Origin: Tremella fuciformis
Lineage: Eukaryota > Basidiomycota > Tremellomycetes > Tremellales > Tremellaceae
Direction of reading: 5' to 3'
DNA: 64,000 bases
Assembly (NCBI GenBank): GCA_032768795.1
Contig: CP136496.1
Coordinates: forward strand, 558,001 to 622,000
Of the stretch, positions 36,935 to 49,024 are shown one piece after another; positions within the stretch are counted from its first letter, which is position 1; the number at the start of each line of letters is the position of its first letter. The position numbers and the translations under genes were made by a program. The notes beneath the pieces are model-generated. The model was not told the origin of the DNA and made no database searches. It saw only the letters and a list, made by a program, of their open reading frames with translations.

Positions 36935-38272
36935 CTACGCCAATGTCTTTGGCTCGCCGTGCTCGTTCAACAGGCTCTCCTCCTTATGCAGCACCCTCGG
37001 CCCATCGCCCACTCGCGTCCTGATCAGCCCCTTCACAGCCCCCACCTCAAAGCCCCCACCCATGACTTTCTCATTGAACGCCTCCAAGACCTTCTGCGCC
37101 TCCGCGCTGAGCTCCGGCAGAGTCGAAGCCGGCTGGCTCTGGGGGAAGAAGCGCCTGACCAGGTGCTCGACAAGCAACATCCACTTCTCCAGCGCATAAA
37201 TGACCGCATTCGGTCCCGCATCAAACGTGTACGCCGCGACATACCCCTGGCCCGCCTCCGCAGCCGCCCGATTGAGCTCCTCGACCATACCGATCACGCC
37301 GCGCGAGACGTCGTTGAGGTAAAAGATCGGCGGCGAGGTATCGAGACACACCGCGTGGAACTGGTTCGAGTCGGCCATCGTGATCTTTGCAAACTCGTCA
37401 AAGTCCCTGTGCTGAATGGCGACCGATATCGCCTCCATGCGCCTCGGCACGACGCGCAGGCGGTGCTGCAGCAGTGGCGACGTCTCGACGGTGCGCTGCA
37501 TGCCCGACGTGGACGACGTGCCCTTCTTCGCGTCGCTCACCACGCAGATGAGCGCGTGCATCTCGGGCCAGTGCGCGCGCGGGGCCACCTCTTCCGCGAG
37601 CGAGTCGGACCCGTCGGCCTGGGTGCCTTCGCGCCACGCGACGAAGCCGCCGAAGAGCGAGCGGCAGGCCGAGCCGGAGCCTTGGCGCGCGATGAGGGAT
37701 AGTTGGGAGGGGGACTGAGGGAGCTGGTAGAGCGCAGCGAGGGAGGAGACGAGGGCGGCCAGGCCAGAAGCGGACGACGCGAGCCCCGCAGCGGTGGGGA
37801 AGTTGTTGTGTGATGCGATGCGCAGGGGCCATTGCGAGAGCTATACATCAGCCGTGTTCCAGATAGGAATATAATGGATGGCTTGCCTTGGGCAGAGCCG
37901 CGTCTTTTCCCTCCAACTCCCTTCTCCAGCTTCTCAGCTCTCTGATGCACACGCCTAGCCGGCCGCCCTCTTTGATCACCTCCTCCTTGCCGTTAAGCCA
38001 CAGCCGGTCTCCTGGCGCAAAGCTCTCGTCTGTCCTGGAGGTGGTGGTGGATCGCAGGTCATCCTGGTCGAGCGTGACAGAGAGCGAGGAATTAGTGGGA
38101 AGGATCAAAGCAGTATCACGTTTGCCCCAGTACCTGTGATGAGCCTTACTCGACCCTCTTGACAACGGCAGCTCCTGCTTAGGGGGAAGGCAGATGAGCT
38201 CGAAGCTAGAGCTTAGACTCACTTGATGCACGCGATGTTTACTGGCGCCGAGACTGTAGCTTCGTAGACCAT
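36935..38272 (-). CDS. MVD1: Diphosphomevalonate decarboxylase
   Basis: GHMP-family enzyme that converts mevalonate-5-diphosphate to isopentenyl diphosphate with ATP (ergosterol/isoprenoid pathway; ERG19 in yeast). Exons 38272-38223, 38133-37887 and 37840-36935 give 400 residues, the normal size. Motifs are APVNIACIKYWGKRD, LPTNSSLSVTLDQDDLRSTT, HNNFPTAAGLASSASGLAAL (ATP-binding GHMP loop), RQGSGSACRSLFGGFVAW and YTFDAGPNAVIYAL with the catalytic Asp. Intron 2 (37886-37841) uses a GC donor (AAG|GCAAGC) with a TAG acceptor. Without removal of that intron the frame is lost. Confidence 0.97.
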
Positions 38273-38520
38273 CCTGCCGGCTGGTTATGGTCTTGGCGGC
38301 CGCTCTGACCCAAGCAAATAGAGAAGTAAGAAGGAAAGGAATGGGGTGAGCTTGCAAGTATGGGCCGACATTTGTGGTGGTCCAAGCGTGCCTGATTTTC
38401 GCGATACGAAACGTGGTGGCAGGTGACGAGTGATGAACCGCTCTAGGGCTCTATGCAAGATATATACAACATCTACGTCTACTTGAGCTGACCGATGGAT
38501 AGATTGATAGTGCGCGCTAC

Positions 38521-40229
38521 TCAGCCTCGCCTCTTCTCCAGTGGCTCGGCATCCAAGCCCAGTTCCCTCTGCACTCGCTTGACCTCTTCCGGGGCGCCGG
38601 TATACTGCGAGTCAGCTGAGATTTCGTATACGACTATCAGGCAGCAGACCTTTCCCTTGTCATCTGACAGTTTGACGCAATCCCTGCCGTCGATCTGACT
38701 CAGTTTGATGACGATGTTAAGCGGCTTGGAGGTCTCTCCTCCATTCGAAGCCTTTCTAAAGTCGTTGGTGAGGGAGGTGCCAATACCGAAGGACGCTTGA
38801 TGTCAGCTCCAGGTCATGTAAGGTGAGAAGATAACTAACCGCCGATGCCGAGCTCGTCACAGAGCTTTTGCAGCTCAATCGCCCTCTGCACGTCCAGTCC
38901 ATCACTAAACACCACTCGTTTCCCTTTGGCTACTTGTCCATCCGCGCTCTGGATGCCTGCCAATCGTTCGACTTCCGCCCACTGTCTCTTGGCTTCCCCG
39001 ACGAACCAGAACGGGTCTCCTGAGTCTTGTCTTAAGGCAGGCCACCGAAGTGCGCGTTTAGGATCGGCACGGAAGTCGACAAAGAATGCGTCGGCGGTGA
39101 AAGTGTCGGTGAGCATGGTAAGAGGTGCTTCTTCAGCGCCTCGAGGATAAACTGAGAGTCAGCCAGAGACCTTCCATCCGAGACGACGGGCGCACCTTCT
39201 TCCCACATGTCCATTGCACGTCCATTGGCACCTCTGTAGCCGTACATGGCGCCGATAGCCATGATCCACTCGTGGGCAATCGTACCAATGGGGTTGAGGC
39301 CGTACTTGAGAGCCAGGTATACCTTCCAGTCAGCTGGCGCATCGTATAGAGTGTAAGCCGCTCACGTTGCTGGTCCCACTCAATGCGCCACCTGTACCGC
39401 CGGCGGCCTTCCATTCTTCGTATCCCTCTATCAATCCCCGTAGTACCAAGTCCTGGGAGTGGAAGCTTCTCCGTCGTCGCGTACCGAATTCTGAAAACGC
39501 TAGAGAGGCGATGCCTGGTCCAGGATTTAGCATCTGCAACGCCTTCGTCTTGGCAATCTCTGGAAAGTCAGCTTCTTGAAACTTCAAATCGAAAGCACAT
39601 ACCTTGTTGACCGTCATTGTTCCAGTCTGTATCTACAAACTTGAAGTATCCTTCACTCACTGCCGTTTAGCTCGGTGACAAACCCCCGAGTAATACCCAC
39701 TTATAGACATGATCGGCACCTCGTAAAGAATGCAAGTCCGCCAGAACCCTCTGATGGTGCACGAAATCTCTCCTTGGCCGCCGTCCTCGGATCTTGGTAG
39801 GAATTCGAGCTGCACCTCTTCCTTGGGGTTGAGGCGGACTTGGGCGAGCCAATCCAGGTAGCTCGGAGGAAAGTAAGGACACGCTTTTTGCAGTGCCGTG
39901 CGTTCGGACCCGGTCAAAGACAGTGTCGAGAGTCCTGCGATGGTCAGAGGAAATCATAACGTTCCGGGAATTCGACTTGCTGTTGACATGCTGTAGGATC
40001 CACTCAAAACACTCTCGAGAGAATAGCTGAGAAGGGTTGCGATTCGTGAAGCGTATGACCACTTGGGCGTCGGGAAAGTGGCGCAACACTGCATTCTGCA
40101 TAGACAGCTGGCCATAAGATACAGGAGGCAGCACAACTCTAAAGTGCTGACCTTGTACAGGTCGGTGTCGAGGATGGAGAAGGGGATGTCCACCCCCTCC
40201 GAGGGTAATTTCAGCAGGTCGGCCGACAT
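38521..40229 (-). CDS. NPT1: Nicotinate phosphoribosyltransferase
   Basis: Makes nicotinate mononucleotide from nicotinate and PRPP (NAD salvage, Preiss-Handler). Start ATG 40229 ([12 protein letters not shown]), then [20 protein letters not shown], which needs an intron near 40155-40095. Later landmarks are [51 protein letters not shown] (substrate His/Arg region), [42 protein letters not shown] and [18 protein letters not shown]. It ends LEKRRG at 38521. There are about seven short introns. It diverges from the PPR gene. Confidence 0.96.
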
Positions 40230-40734
40230 GATGGCGTATTTGATCTCTGTGATGTGATGAACACAGCAATGATAAGGACGAGTGGGAGACGGGGCGTTAG
40301 ACCCCCGCCGCTTCTCCACGCCGCCTTGCAAGGGAGGAGCCGAGCCGTAGTCACCGAGAGAAAGGTGTAGCCATCTCCCTTTTGCCACTGTCCCATCTCT
40401 CTTTGTTGCTGCTGTTATCGACTCGTCCGGCTATCCCGGTCAAAGGCACTCACGTGACAAGAGATCCGAGCGGCCATGCGATAGTCGGTAAATGATCCCC
40501 CCATCTATCAGGCCTCAATGAGATCCGGAACAGAGAGCCAAAAGTTCGCCTGCCCATTGGTCGTCCACGAACATTCAATACATCGAGACCAAGAGTCCAG
40601 CACCTGCAGCAGCGAGCAACGACGAGGAGCAGCGATATCGACATCTCAATGTCCCGGTGATAAGAGGTCAGCTTCAATGTGCGCCATGGTCAGACGAAGC
40701 TGACCCGTAGCGCACACCTCTTTCCCCTCCCTCG
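40230..40734. promoter_or_regulatory. Bidirectional promoter region NPT1/PPR gene
   Basis: 505 bp between divergent ATGs. Short open frames occur on both strands, none with a domain. No TATA box was seen. Confidence 0.35.
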
Positions 40735-43722
40735 ATGCTGGGCGCTCCTGCCCGGGTCGCGAGCTGGGCTGCCACCGCAGCTCAGTTCACGCGACCCTCG
40801 TGGAGCTTGGCGCTCCCGGCAGAGTCCTCACAGCAGGCTCTCCGGCGCGCCATCGGCCTTCAATCACAGCAGGCGTCTGCGCAGCGTCGGCAGCACTCTC
40901 GACAAGCGGCAGGTCACGGCAAGGCATATGCTACCGCGGCAGCTGTAGCTGTTCAAGAGCAGGCTGGAGCAGATGATGACTGGGTACGGCCGAGCTGGAG
41001 ACATCATGCTGTTGATCGTGGTCCCGCCGACTCGAGCTTCCAGCCGCGCCCACCAGATCGAGTAGTCTCACCTCCACAACATTTCCCCTCCTTCGCTACC
41101 TCTATCAATGGAAACGCCTTGCCATCTACCGACAGAACGATTATAGCTGATTCATCGACAACCACCCCAACTCTACTATCCCTTGCAGGCGAGATCAGCC
41201 CGGTGGAGCTCTTCCGAGCCAAGATCGTTTCTCAGCCCTTAACAGCTGTCACCCTCTTCGGCCGGCTCTCATCAGCGGACGTCCTGCAACTCAGTTGGAC
41301 AGACCTCGATCATCTCTTCAAGTCCCTTCTTCGACCGTCCCGGCCACTGGTACGACCCTCCGGGGCAGACTTCGACGCTGAGCTGGTGACGGGCTTTCGA
41401 CGTATCTTGGCAGCCATGCGCCGCGATCGCTTGTTCGATGGCGGCGAGCTCACTACACGAGGCATATGGAAGGCACGGAAGATTACGTGGACGCGCTGGC
41501 TGCGCTCTCTCGTCGTGTTGAGGGTCAAGGAATTGGACGAACTGGCCTGTCGGACATACGAAATACGACTGAGAAGAGCTCGCTTGAAGACGAGGACTAA
41601 GGAGTCTCTCGGGTGGCAGCTACCGAAGTTCGTCGAAACTTGTGTGCGAGCCAGGCGATGGGACATCATCAAGCGATTGATCGTACCTCCTATCACTGCA
41701 AAAGAGGAGTTCACCAAAGAATGTTTGGAAGCTCGAATGGCTGCTCATCTCAGCACCGGCCAACCACAACTGGCTATCGAAGACTTCCAGTTCGGCGACT
41801 CTATCGCCTTGGACCCATCCCCACGCTCTCGTGTTTACCTTCTCAGCGCACAGCTGAGGGTTGGCGATCTCCAAGCTGCTCGATCCACGTTGCGAACGAT
41901 CAAGGCGGATGGTCGCCTTGACGAAGGGAGTCAGCAATTGGCGATACTGCATGGGTACAAGGAGCTCGGCATGGATCGAGACCTCGAAGAACGAGTATTG
42001 GCGGATATTGAACGACTGGGACTGGCGCCCGAATCGGCCTTCCTCGACGTTCTCATCTCAAGTCGGCTGCGTCGAAACGACCTGCAGGGCGTGTTCAGCC
42101 TTTTGGAACTGTTTGACCTCGCCGCCCCGAACATTGCTTTCACGGTCACTCGCACATCATTTGGCAAGGGAGGAATGGCAAAATGGAGAAAGCGACTGGA
42201 ACCTTCCGAGCGAACCTATCTTTCGGCATTCCGAGCCTGGAGCAGGGGCGCAAGTCTATCTGAACTTCGCGGCTTGTGGGAGTGGATTTCGGGCAAGTCG
42301 CAGGGCGTTGGTGCCTCTCACGTCTGCGCCCTCATTTCAGGCCTCAGTCACCTGGGAGAGGCCACCATCGCCGAGGACCTGATTCGATCGCGCCTGCCCA
42401 CATTGGATCAGACATTTCGTTCCTCCGCCAACGCTCAATTCCGACTTCCGGCCAGCTTTCGACCTGACATCTCCGTGATGAATGCGCTACTGCCTGTCCT
42501 AGCCGAGACTCAGGGAGTTGAAGGGCTATCAAAGGTGGCCGAGATGATGCGTACTTGCGATATACAGCCGGATGCGCAGACTCTCGTACTCATCCTGCAG
42601 CACGCCAGACGATCTTTCCGAGAGTCTCCTGTTCAACTTGCAGAATTTTTCCGCCGAATGCTGCAACAAGCTCCTCATCTGCACGCAACGATCAAGCAAG
42701 CCGACCTCCTCATGTTGGAGGCCCTCTCGAATGCCAGCTCGACCGATGCCCAAGCTTTCCACCGAGCCATGCGGCCGATCCTCCAGTCTCTCGACAGCAG
42801 GGGCGTCACCCCGTCTTCTGTCGATCTCGGCAATCGCCTCCGCTTTGACATCTTATCGCTTGCGAAGACGTCCAACGAGATCCCGCCCTTCCGGACCGTG
42901 TGGACCGTCCTGATCGGCAAAGGCTACAAGCCGACGCGTGCGCACTGCTCAGCCCTGATCAAGGCGTATGCCGCCGCCGGGGCGCTCGACCAAGCTATGG
43001 AGACGTACACGCTGGCATCGCAGAACGATATCGGCACGGACGGGTGGCTGCTCTTGCCCATACTCGAGGGCCATCGCGCTGCGCGGGACACACGTGCCGC
43101 GCAGACAGCATACGACAAGCTCCTACGCCTACAGCCCAGTCCGCTCTTGGAGGGCATGGCGGCCGCCGCGATGATTCGCGTCCACCTCGCGAACAAGAAC
43201 TTCTTCCGCGCCTCCAAACTTGCGCACGATCGCGTCGTCCCGCTTCTGCCGAAACTCAAGCCGGGCGAACTGCCCGGTATCCTCATCCACGCCGTGGACG
43301 CCCTCGCGAAGAACGGCGAGTTCGACGCGGCGCTCAAGGTGGTCGAGGCGTACGTTCAAGGCGGGGCCACTATGAAGTACGACCTTCGCCAGCTTGTCGA
43401 TCAGATACGGAAATACCTCATTCGGCGCCTGGACGCGCAGGTCGAAGTGGGAGATGGAGCCCTGGTTGAGATGGCCACGAGGCTGTTGGAGCGCGATGCG
43501 GAGACGAGGAAGAGGCGCAGTGCGAACGAGAGGAAGCTCAGCGTGAAGGGATTCTCGCGCAAAGTATTGAGGATGTTCGGGCCGGTGGACAGGACCCACG
43601 AGGCGCGCGTTAGGGCGCGCAAGAAGGCCAGGGAGGCCAAGGAGGCCGTGAGGAGGGGAGCAGAGGGAGGTGGCCAGGAGGGTAGGGCGGACACAGACAC
43701 AGCATCGTCACATGACACATAG
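40735..43722 (+). CDS. Pentatricopeptide-repeat protein, 995 aa, probably mitochondrial
   Basis: A single exon, unusual for this intron-dense region. The first 60 residues are Arg/Ala/Ser/Gln-rich with almost no acidic residues (MLGAPARVASWAATAAQFTR), a likely mitochondrial targeting sequence. The body is alpha-helical, with 35-residue repeats easiest to see at PDAQTLVLILQHARRSF, PTRAHCSALIKAYAAAGALD, QAMETYTLASQND and GELPGILIHAVDALAKNGEF. The C-terminus is highly basic (RTHEARVRARKKAREAKEAV). By family, a mitochondrial RNA maturation, stability or translation factor. The exact target cannot be told. Confidence 0.85.
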   Translation: MLGAPARVASWAATAAQFTRPSWSLALPAESSQQALRRAIGLQSQQASAQRRQHSRQAAGHGKAYATAAAVAVQEQAGADDDWVRPSWRHHAVDRGPADSSFQPRPPDRVVSPPQHFPSFATSINGNALPSTDRTIIADSSTTTPTLLSLAGEISPVELFRAKIVSQPLTAVTLFGRLSSADVLQLSWTDLDHLFKSLLRPSRPLVRPSGADFDAELVTGFRRILAAMRRDRLFDGGELTTRGIWKARKITWTRWLRSLVVLRVKELDELACRTYEIRLRRARLKTRTKESLGWQLPKFVETCVRARRWDIIKRLIVPPITAKEEFTKECLEARMAAHLSTGQPQLAIEDFQFGDSIALDPSPRSRVYLLSAQLRVGDLQAARSTLRTIKADGRLDEGSQQLAILHGYKELGMDRDLEERVLADIERLGLAPESAFLDVLISSRLRRNDLQGVFSLLELFDLAAPNIAFTVTRTSFGKGGMAKWRKRLEPSERTYLSAFRAWSRGASLSELRGLWEWISGKSQGVGASHVCALISGLSHLGEATIAEDLIRSRLPTLDQTFRSSANAQFRLPASFRPDISVMNALLPVLAETQGVEGLSKVAEMMRTCDIQPDAQTLVLILQHARRSFRESPVQLAEFFRRMLQQAPHLHATIKQADLLMLEALSNASSTDAQAFHRAMRPILQSLDSRGVTPSSVDLGNRLRFDILSLAKTSNEIPPFRTVWTVLIGKGYKPTRAHCSALIKAYAAAGALDQAMETYTLASQNDIGTDGWLLLPILEGHRAARDTRAAQTAYDKLLRLQPSPLLEGMAAAAMIRVHLANKNFFRASKLAHDRVVPLLPKLKPGELPGILIHAVDALAKNGEFDAALKVVEAYVQGGATMKYDLRQLVDQIRKYLIRRLDAQVEVGDGALVEMATRLLERDAETRKRRSANERKLSVKGFSRKVLRMFGPVDRTHEARVRARKKAREAKEAVRRGAEGGGQEGRADTDTASSHDT

Positions 43723-44021
43723 TTTGTAACATGACAGTCAGCATGATTCCTGCATACTTGCACTCGCACGGTCCATCAGTATCCGTCAAACGTCAGCAGC
43801 GAAGATGAGATGCTGGCAATTGGGAGGTGGCAATGCTGCAAGACTTATTGATATCAACATGCTAGGCTGACTAATGCTGGGTATGTAGTTATGTGCTTTT
43901 CCCTTCCTGCTCGTGTCGTGACTATTTTCTATCGTCAAATCGTCAATGTCGTATGTTCATAAGTCTCAGTCATGATGGCGCTCGTGACGCCGACGAGCGA
44001 ATGGGCTTGACTCTGCCCGAT

Positions 44022-47000
44022 TCATCCGCTTGCCACTGAACGTCTCTGATGGATCAGCCGCCACTCTTCGTCTCCATCGTACAGGTAGAGGACCCACTTC
44101 AGTTGGCTCCTGGATATCTTGCGTTTATGTTTGTTGTCTGCTGCTCCGACGGCCACTTTCGGCGTCACTATACCCAGCGGCACCCTGTCCCTGTCGCCTT
44201 CTCTTCTCGTGACTGATGTAGGCAGAGGCGGAAGATTGCTGGCGGGAGCGATTTGGATCTCGCTATTGGTGCGCCGCATCGAACTTGCCAATCTGAGCAC
44301 CCCGCTCCTGCCCTCTGTCCGTTCGCTCGGCCGGTCAAGGCGCGGGTGACCAACTGGACGAGCCATCCGGTGCTCCGTAGAGGTAGGCTCGGCACTGTCG
44401 TCCTCTTCTCGAATGACAGCATCCCGTGGGACAGCCGGCTTGGTGCCGAAGAGCAATCCGGGGTATACCTCCTTCGCCAGCTCTCGCACAAGGATGGCTT
44501 CGTCCTGCTTGCCAAGCTTTTCGACGATCTCCACGAGGCGCATGCGAAGCTGGACGGTCTGCTTGTCCGGATGGCCTTCGCATGTCACCCGAGTCAACCG
44601 AAGCAGGTTGAGTTTGATGACAGCTTTCGTCGGTTTTGCTAGACTATCGGCTAGTCGACTGAAGAACAGTGGCTGGGCGATTGTCGCCGTCACTGACGTC
44701 GAAAGGCGCAAGATTTTCAAGAAGCTATCTGGTCAGCGTGTCATAATCCTTGCGCGGCAGTGTCTGACGGATCCAAGATGCCCTCAAAAGATACACCAGA
44801 CGCTTCCACGAAGCACTTAACGAGGCTCTCGGCGTTCTGCTTCTCCAGCAAGACATCCTCGACTCGCGCAGTCTCGTCTTGCATCCTGCATGTCAGTTTT
44901 GTCTGGCATCTCAGTATAAGCTCACCATGCCAAGATCGCATCAAGAGCAGAGACGCGCCAATATGGGTCTTCCAGCAAGCTCAGATACACTGCTATCAGA
45001 GACAGCTTCTGACAATGGGATGAGCCTACGCTTCATGCCCTCGTTGTGCCAGAGAAGTCTTCGCGAGACTTTGCCAGCATTGGCCAGATCGCACAAAATA
45101 GGCAGAGCAAATTGCTTCAAGGGCGATTTGTTGAGGATGACTTTGCGCAACAACGGAATGATTCCCGAGGAAGCTGCTTCTTCCTGTCGAGCTTTCGATA
45201 ATCGGCACATCGAGAAAATGGTCTGAAAGATGTGAGAGCAGATCTCCTGGACTGGTCAGCTGGGCTCGTGCTCACGAGAAAGAACGCTGACATTGCTGTG
45301 AGCACCTTTCATACTTTTGCCAAGAATAGTGACCAAAACCTCCATTGCGTTCGAATTTTGCAAGATCTCTATCAGTTGTGGCGAGGTAGACAGATGTTTG
45401 ATTGCTTTGATTGCGGTAACAAGCAGAGTGCGAGGCAGCAACGAGCACACTTTCAACAGACCTGCCGATCAGTACAATTGTGACATGCAGGAATCGCGCA
45501 ACTGACGTATCATGATAGACCTTGTTGCAAAGGCATCGCGTACTCGGCCGTCCGCCTGAGCAGTCTGGCAGAAGAGGAGCAGAGTGCCAATTGCTCGACT
45601 ACTCGCGTCATCTTCCCCGAGAGTCTTGTCGCCGAGAATCGCCAGCAAAGCGGTCGAGAGTGGGTCCAGGATGCCTTCGCGAACGAACATTCGGCAGAAA
45701 TCGTTCCGGGGAGTCGGCGACTGGAGTTCGAAAACCGAGCTTATGCCTTCCAATGAAGAAAGTATGAGGGATTTGTTTACCGAATAGTCTTCGTCTAGCA
45801 GCTCCACCAGGATACGCAGACCACGGCAGCTGACATTCAACACGCGGCTGACCGCTGCGAGACATGACTTACGAAATGAACATTTGCAACGTCAAGGGAG
45901 ATCGAGTCAACAACTGAATGAAGGTTGAAGCCTCCAGCCGAGTCTCGAGTGAGTGTTTCTTCGAAGTGTAGGGCTGGCAGTCAGCAGTGACAGCTGCAAG
46001 ACTGAGATCACTTGCAATGATGACAGGAATGCCTCCTATCAGGCAAAAGCTTTCGAGCGTCTCGACTTCTAGGGCGACAACGATGTTGACGATCTTCAAA
46101 ACTCGCACGGCAACGTCTCGACTGAGCCTTCCTTCAAGCACCTCAAGCACCCTGGAGTCAGTACTGCCGGTCTCAACCAGATAAGGAGGAGCTCACGCCA
46201 ACATGCCGTGAACGCTGACGAAGTGGGCCTCCAAGCCCATCTCTGGAGGCGTGTTCTCAAGCAGAGAGATCTGAGGTAAGCTTCAAGCCGAAAGAAGAGC
46301 GAACAGACCGCACCAGCTCATCGCAAGCTTGTCTCAATTCAGAGGTCGGAGTTGTCGGCAGGAGAACGTCCACGATCCTGTTGACACTCGCACACAGAGT
46401 GGCTCGCTTGTCTCGCAAGAGATTTGCCTCCAAGTCCTCCGCATCAAAATCATCGTCAATTTCGGCAAACGGATCTGCCTCGTCATCCTCCTCTCCCGGC
46501 CAGGATGTATTAGACCGCCGAGTCAGTTGAAGTGTCTGTGTGCTGGTGCGATTGCCTAAATCTTAGCTCATGCCGGATGGCAGGTGACGCAGCGTACCTA
46601 GAGTCGTACTGCTCAGTGGTCCATCAAACATGTCCGAGTAGTCCTCGTCCCCATTCTCGGCAAACTTCATCAACTCGGGGTGCGTATCCAATAAGTCCGC
46701 CTTGGTACGAAGCGAATTCGAGCGCGAGCCAGGCGGTGATCTAGTTGGCGGTCTGGGACTGCCTGGCGGCGCCAGATTCGGTGTGCTCGGAGTGACCACG
46801 GCAGTGACAGGCCGAGTTGGAGTGGACAAGCTTCGTTGTGGTGTGGCTGGAATGGGCGCAAGGGTCTTCAGTCTTCGAAGATCATCTGGGTGCATCAAAG
46901 CCCGTCTGGACTTGTTTTTCAGCTTCAGTTGCGCGAGCTTCTCGGACAGTCCCAGCTCAGATTCTCCAAAAGCCATATCCGAATAGTCTTCGACCATTTT

Positions 47001-48619
47001 TGTTGGCGAAGAAACAGCTCTGTTCGAGAGCAGGTCGTTTGGCAGCGCAGCTTTGCGGAGCTCGGCAGATGACGGAGATGCCTTGAGCGTTTGCTGATTC
47101 GCGTCTTCGCTGGACGCGGTCTCTTCCCGTTTGTCTGCAAGTAAGTGGGAGCGATGGGATCTTCACTCACGATTCAGCTTTGAAAGCGATATGTCTGAAG
47201 CAAAGTCGTCATCCCAGCTCTCGCCTCCTGATTCCTTGGCTCGCGTCAGAACATCGTTCATGAGCAAGTTCTTCTGTAAGAGTCCAGGGGGCTGATTGGA
47301 GTGCGCAGGCGAAGATGTCGCGGAGTTCGAAGGCTGTGCATCGAGTGAGTCGGTCGACCCTCGAGTTGGCATGGCGGAAAGGGCGAATATGCCCCCAATG
47401 GACTGCTTCCCATCGGTTCGTGTGACATGCTGTATGAGCGAGTTCTTGCGGGGGGCAATCTTCGGTGCGACTGGAAGTTTCCGCATAGTTCCCAGTGCTT
47501 TGGGAGAAGCTGAGCGTTAGCTGAGAAAGCAGTGCAGGAATCCGTGACTGACCATTCAGCGCTTCATTCCATTCCTGCACACGCGTCACCGCGTCATCGT
47601 ACTTCGTCGAAGGCTTTGTCGCTCGCAACGTTTCCATGTCCTTAGTGCTAGGGCCTGGCGGATCTGAAGCCTTCGATCCAACCCGTCGGACAGTGCCAGC
47701 CAAAGGTATTCGCGGACTCGTGGACGAGGACCGCGGAGGGACGGGAGGCGGGGCCATGGGCTCCACTTTCCGGGTTGACTGCATCCATGGATGCCGCAAG
47801 AGCTTCTTGGCAGATACACGTAGATTCGGGTCCTTCTGGAAGCAATGATAGAGGAAGTCTTTGACGATCTAGGAGATCAGCTGGAAGCCGCGAACATGTA
47901 TAGGGCAAACTCGCTGGACTAGCCCCGTCGGGAATCTTCATGGTGTCCTCCTGGACTATCTTCCACAGCGCCTGCATAGGCGCCAACTCGCCATACGGTG
48001 GCCTGCCCTCCAAGAGCTCGACCACCACGCAACCTACGGACCAAATATCGCTGGCCGTGGTCGCCCCACTTTGCTCGATGACCTCGGGCGCCATCCAATA
48101 CGGCGAGCCGACCACTTCATTATCGTTCCCTCCCAGCCCCGGCCCTTGCGCGCGGCTCGAGACGCCGAAATCTGCCAATTTGACACTCCCATCTTTGTTG
48201 GTCAAGATGTTGGCGCCCTTGATATCGCGATGCACCACACCCTGCTCATGCAGGTAGATGAGCCCCTCGAGGACCTGAGAGATGTACACCGCAACTAGGC
48301 TCTCCGGGAACTTGCCAAACTTCTTCAGGATGGTCTGAAGGGACCCGTTCTCGCAGTACTCGAGGACAATAAAGAGGTTCTCCTTGTCCCGCGCGAAGCC
48401 TTTGTACTTGACGATGTTGGGATGGTTGAGGTTCTTGAGGAGGTCGATCTCGGACATGATATCCGGCAGCGAGGACGGCGCTAGCGAGAGCAGGGAGATC
48501 GACTTGATGGCCACCGTCTCGCCCGTGAGGAAGTTGAGTGCGCGGTAGACATTGCCCGAGGCGCCTCGACCGAGCAGGTCGCCCAGTTGGTAGTTTGAGA
48601 GCGCAACGGCGGCTGCCAT
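44022..48619 (-). CDS. Cdc7/Cdc15-type septation/mitotic exit protein kinase
   Basis: STE-like Ser/Thr kinase with a long C-terminal region, matching S. pombe Cdc7, Aspergillus SepH and yeast Cdc15. The kinase domain starts at once: [20 protein letters not shown] (Gly loop), [10 protein letters not shown] (Lys), [31 protein letters not shown] and [20 protein letters not shown]. After an intron come [20 protein letters not shown] and a Pro/Ser linker ([20 protein letters not shown]). The last ~800 residues hold armadillo-like helical repeats (for example [39 protein letters not shown]). The C-terminus is RRSVASG. There are many short introns and junctions are not all fixed. It should sit at spindle pole bodies to trigger septation. 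Confidence 0.88.
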
Positions 48620-49024
48620 GGTGCATGTTGGACGGGATTTCAGTCGATCTAAGGAGTAGGATGGGGTGCGGGACCGGTCGTGTGAGGGCGCATCCCCAGG
48701 ACGGTCCCGGCTTGGCGGGGTACAGCGAAGTGGACAGGCCTTGCTGGGCCACTCCGGCTGTCCCAGCGATTCTCAAGCGCGCAGTACCTTCTCTGGAGAG
48801 CTTCACAAGGAGAAACCACTGCCCGGCGCCCCACGTCGCCCCGGCCTGCGTTGCTGTTGCTCGATACAGTGTAAAATCAAACGATCAATCGGTGTTGCGG
48901 ACAAGTTCAGACGCGTCGGACATCATTCCGGGCCCCACGTGGTTCACACGTGGCAGCGATCTCTGACACTCTTGCAGAAGTCCAGCCAAAAAGTGATTGT
49001 ACTGTGTCTATACTCAAAGCCAAG
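48620..49024. promoter_or_regulatory. Bidirectional promoter region kinase/NOSIP gene
   Basis: 405 bp between divergent ATGs. Open frames in it are antisense and short. No strong element was recognised. Confidence 0.35.

Noticed and set aside
36893..37702. 269-codon plus-strand frame
   Set aside because: It is exactly antisense to the well-supported MVD1 coding exon, and its Arg/His-rich product is what GC-rich antisense frames give.
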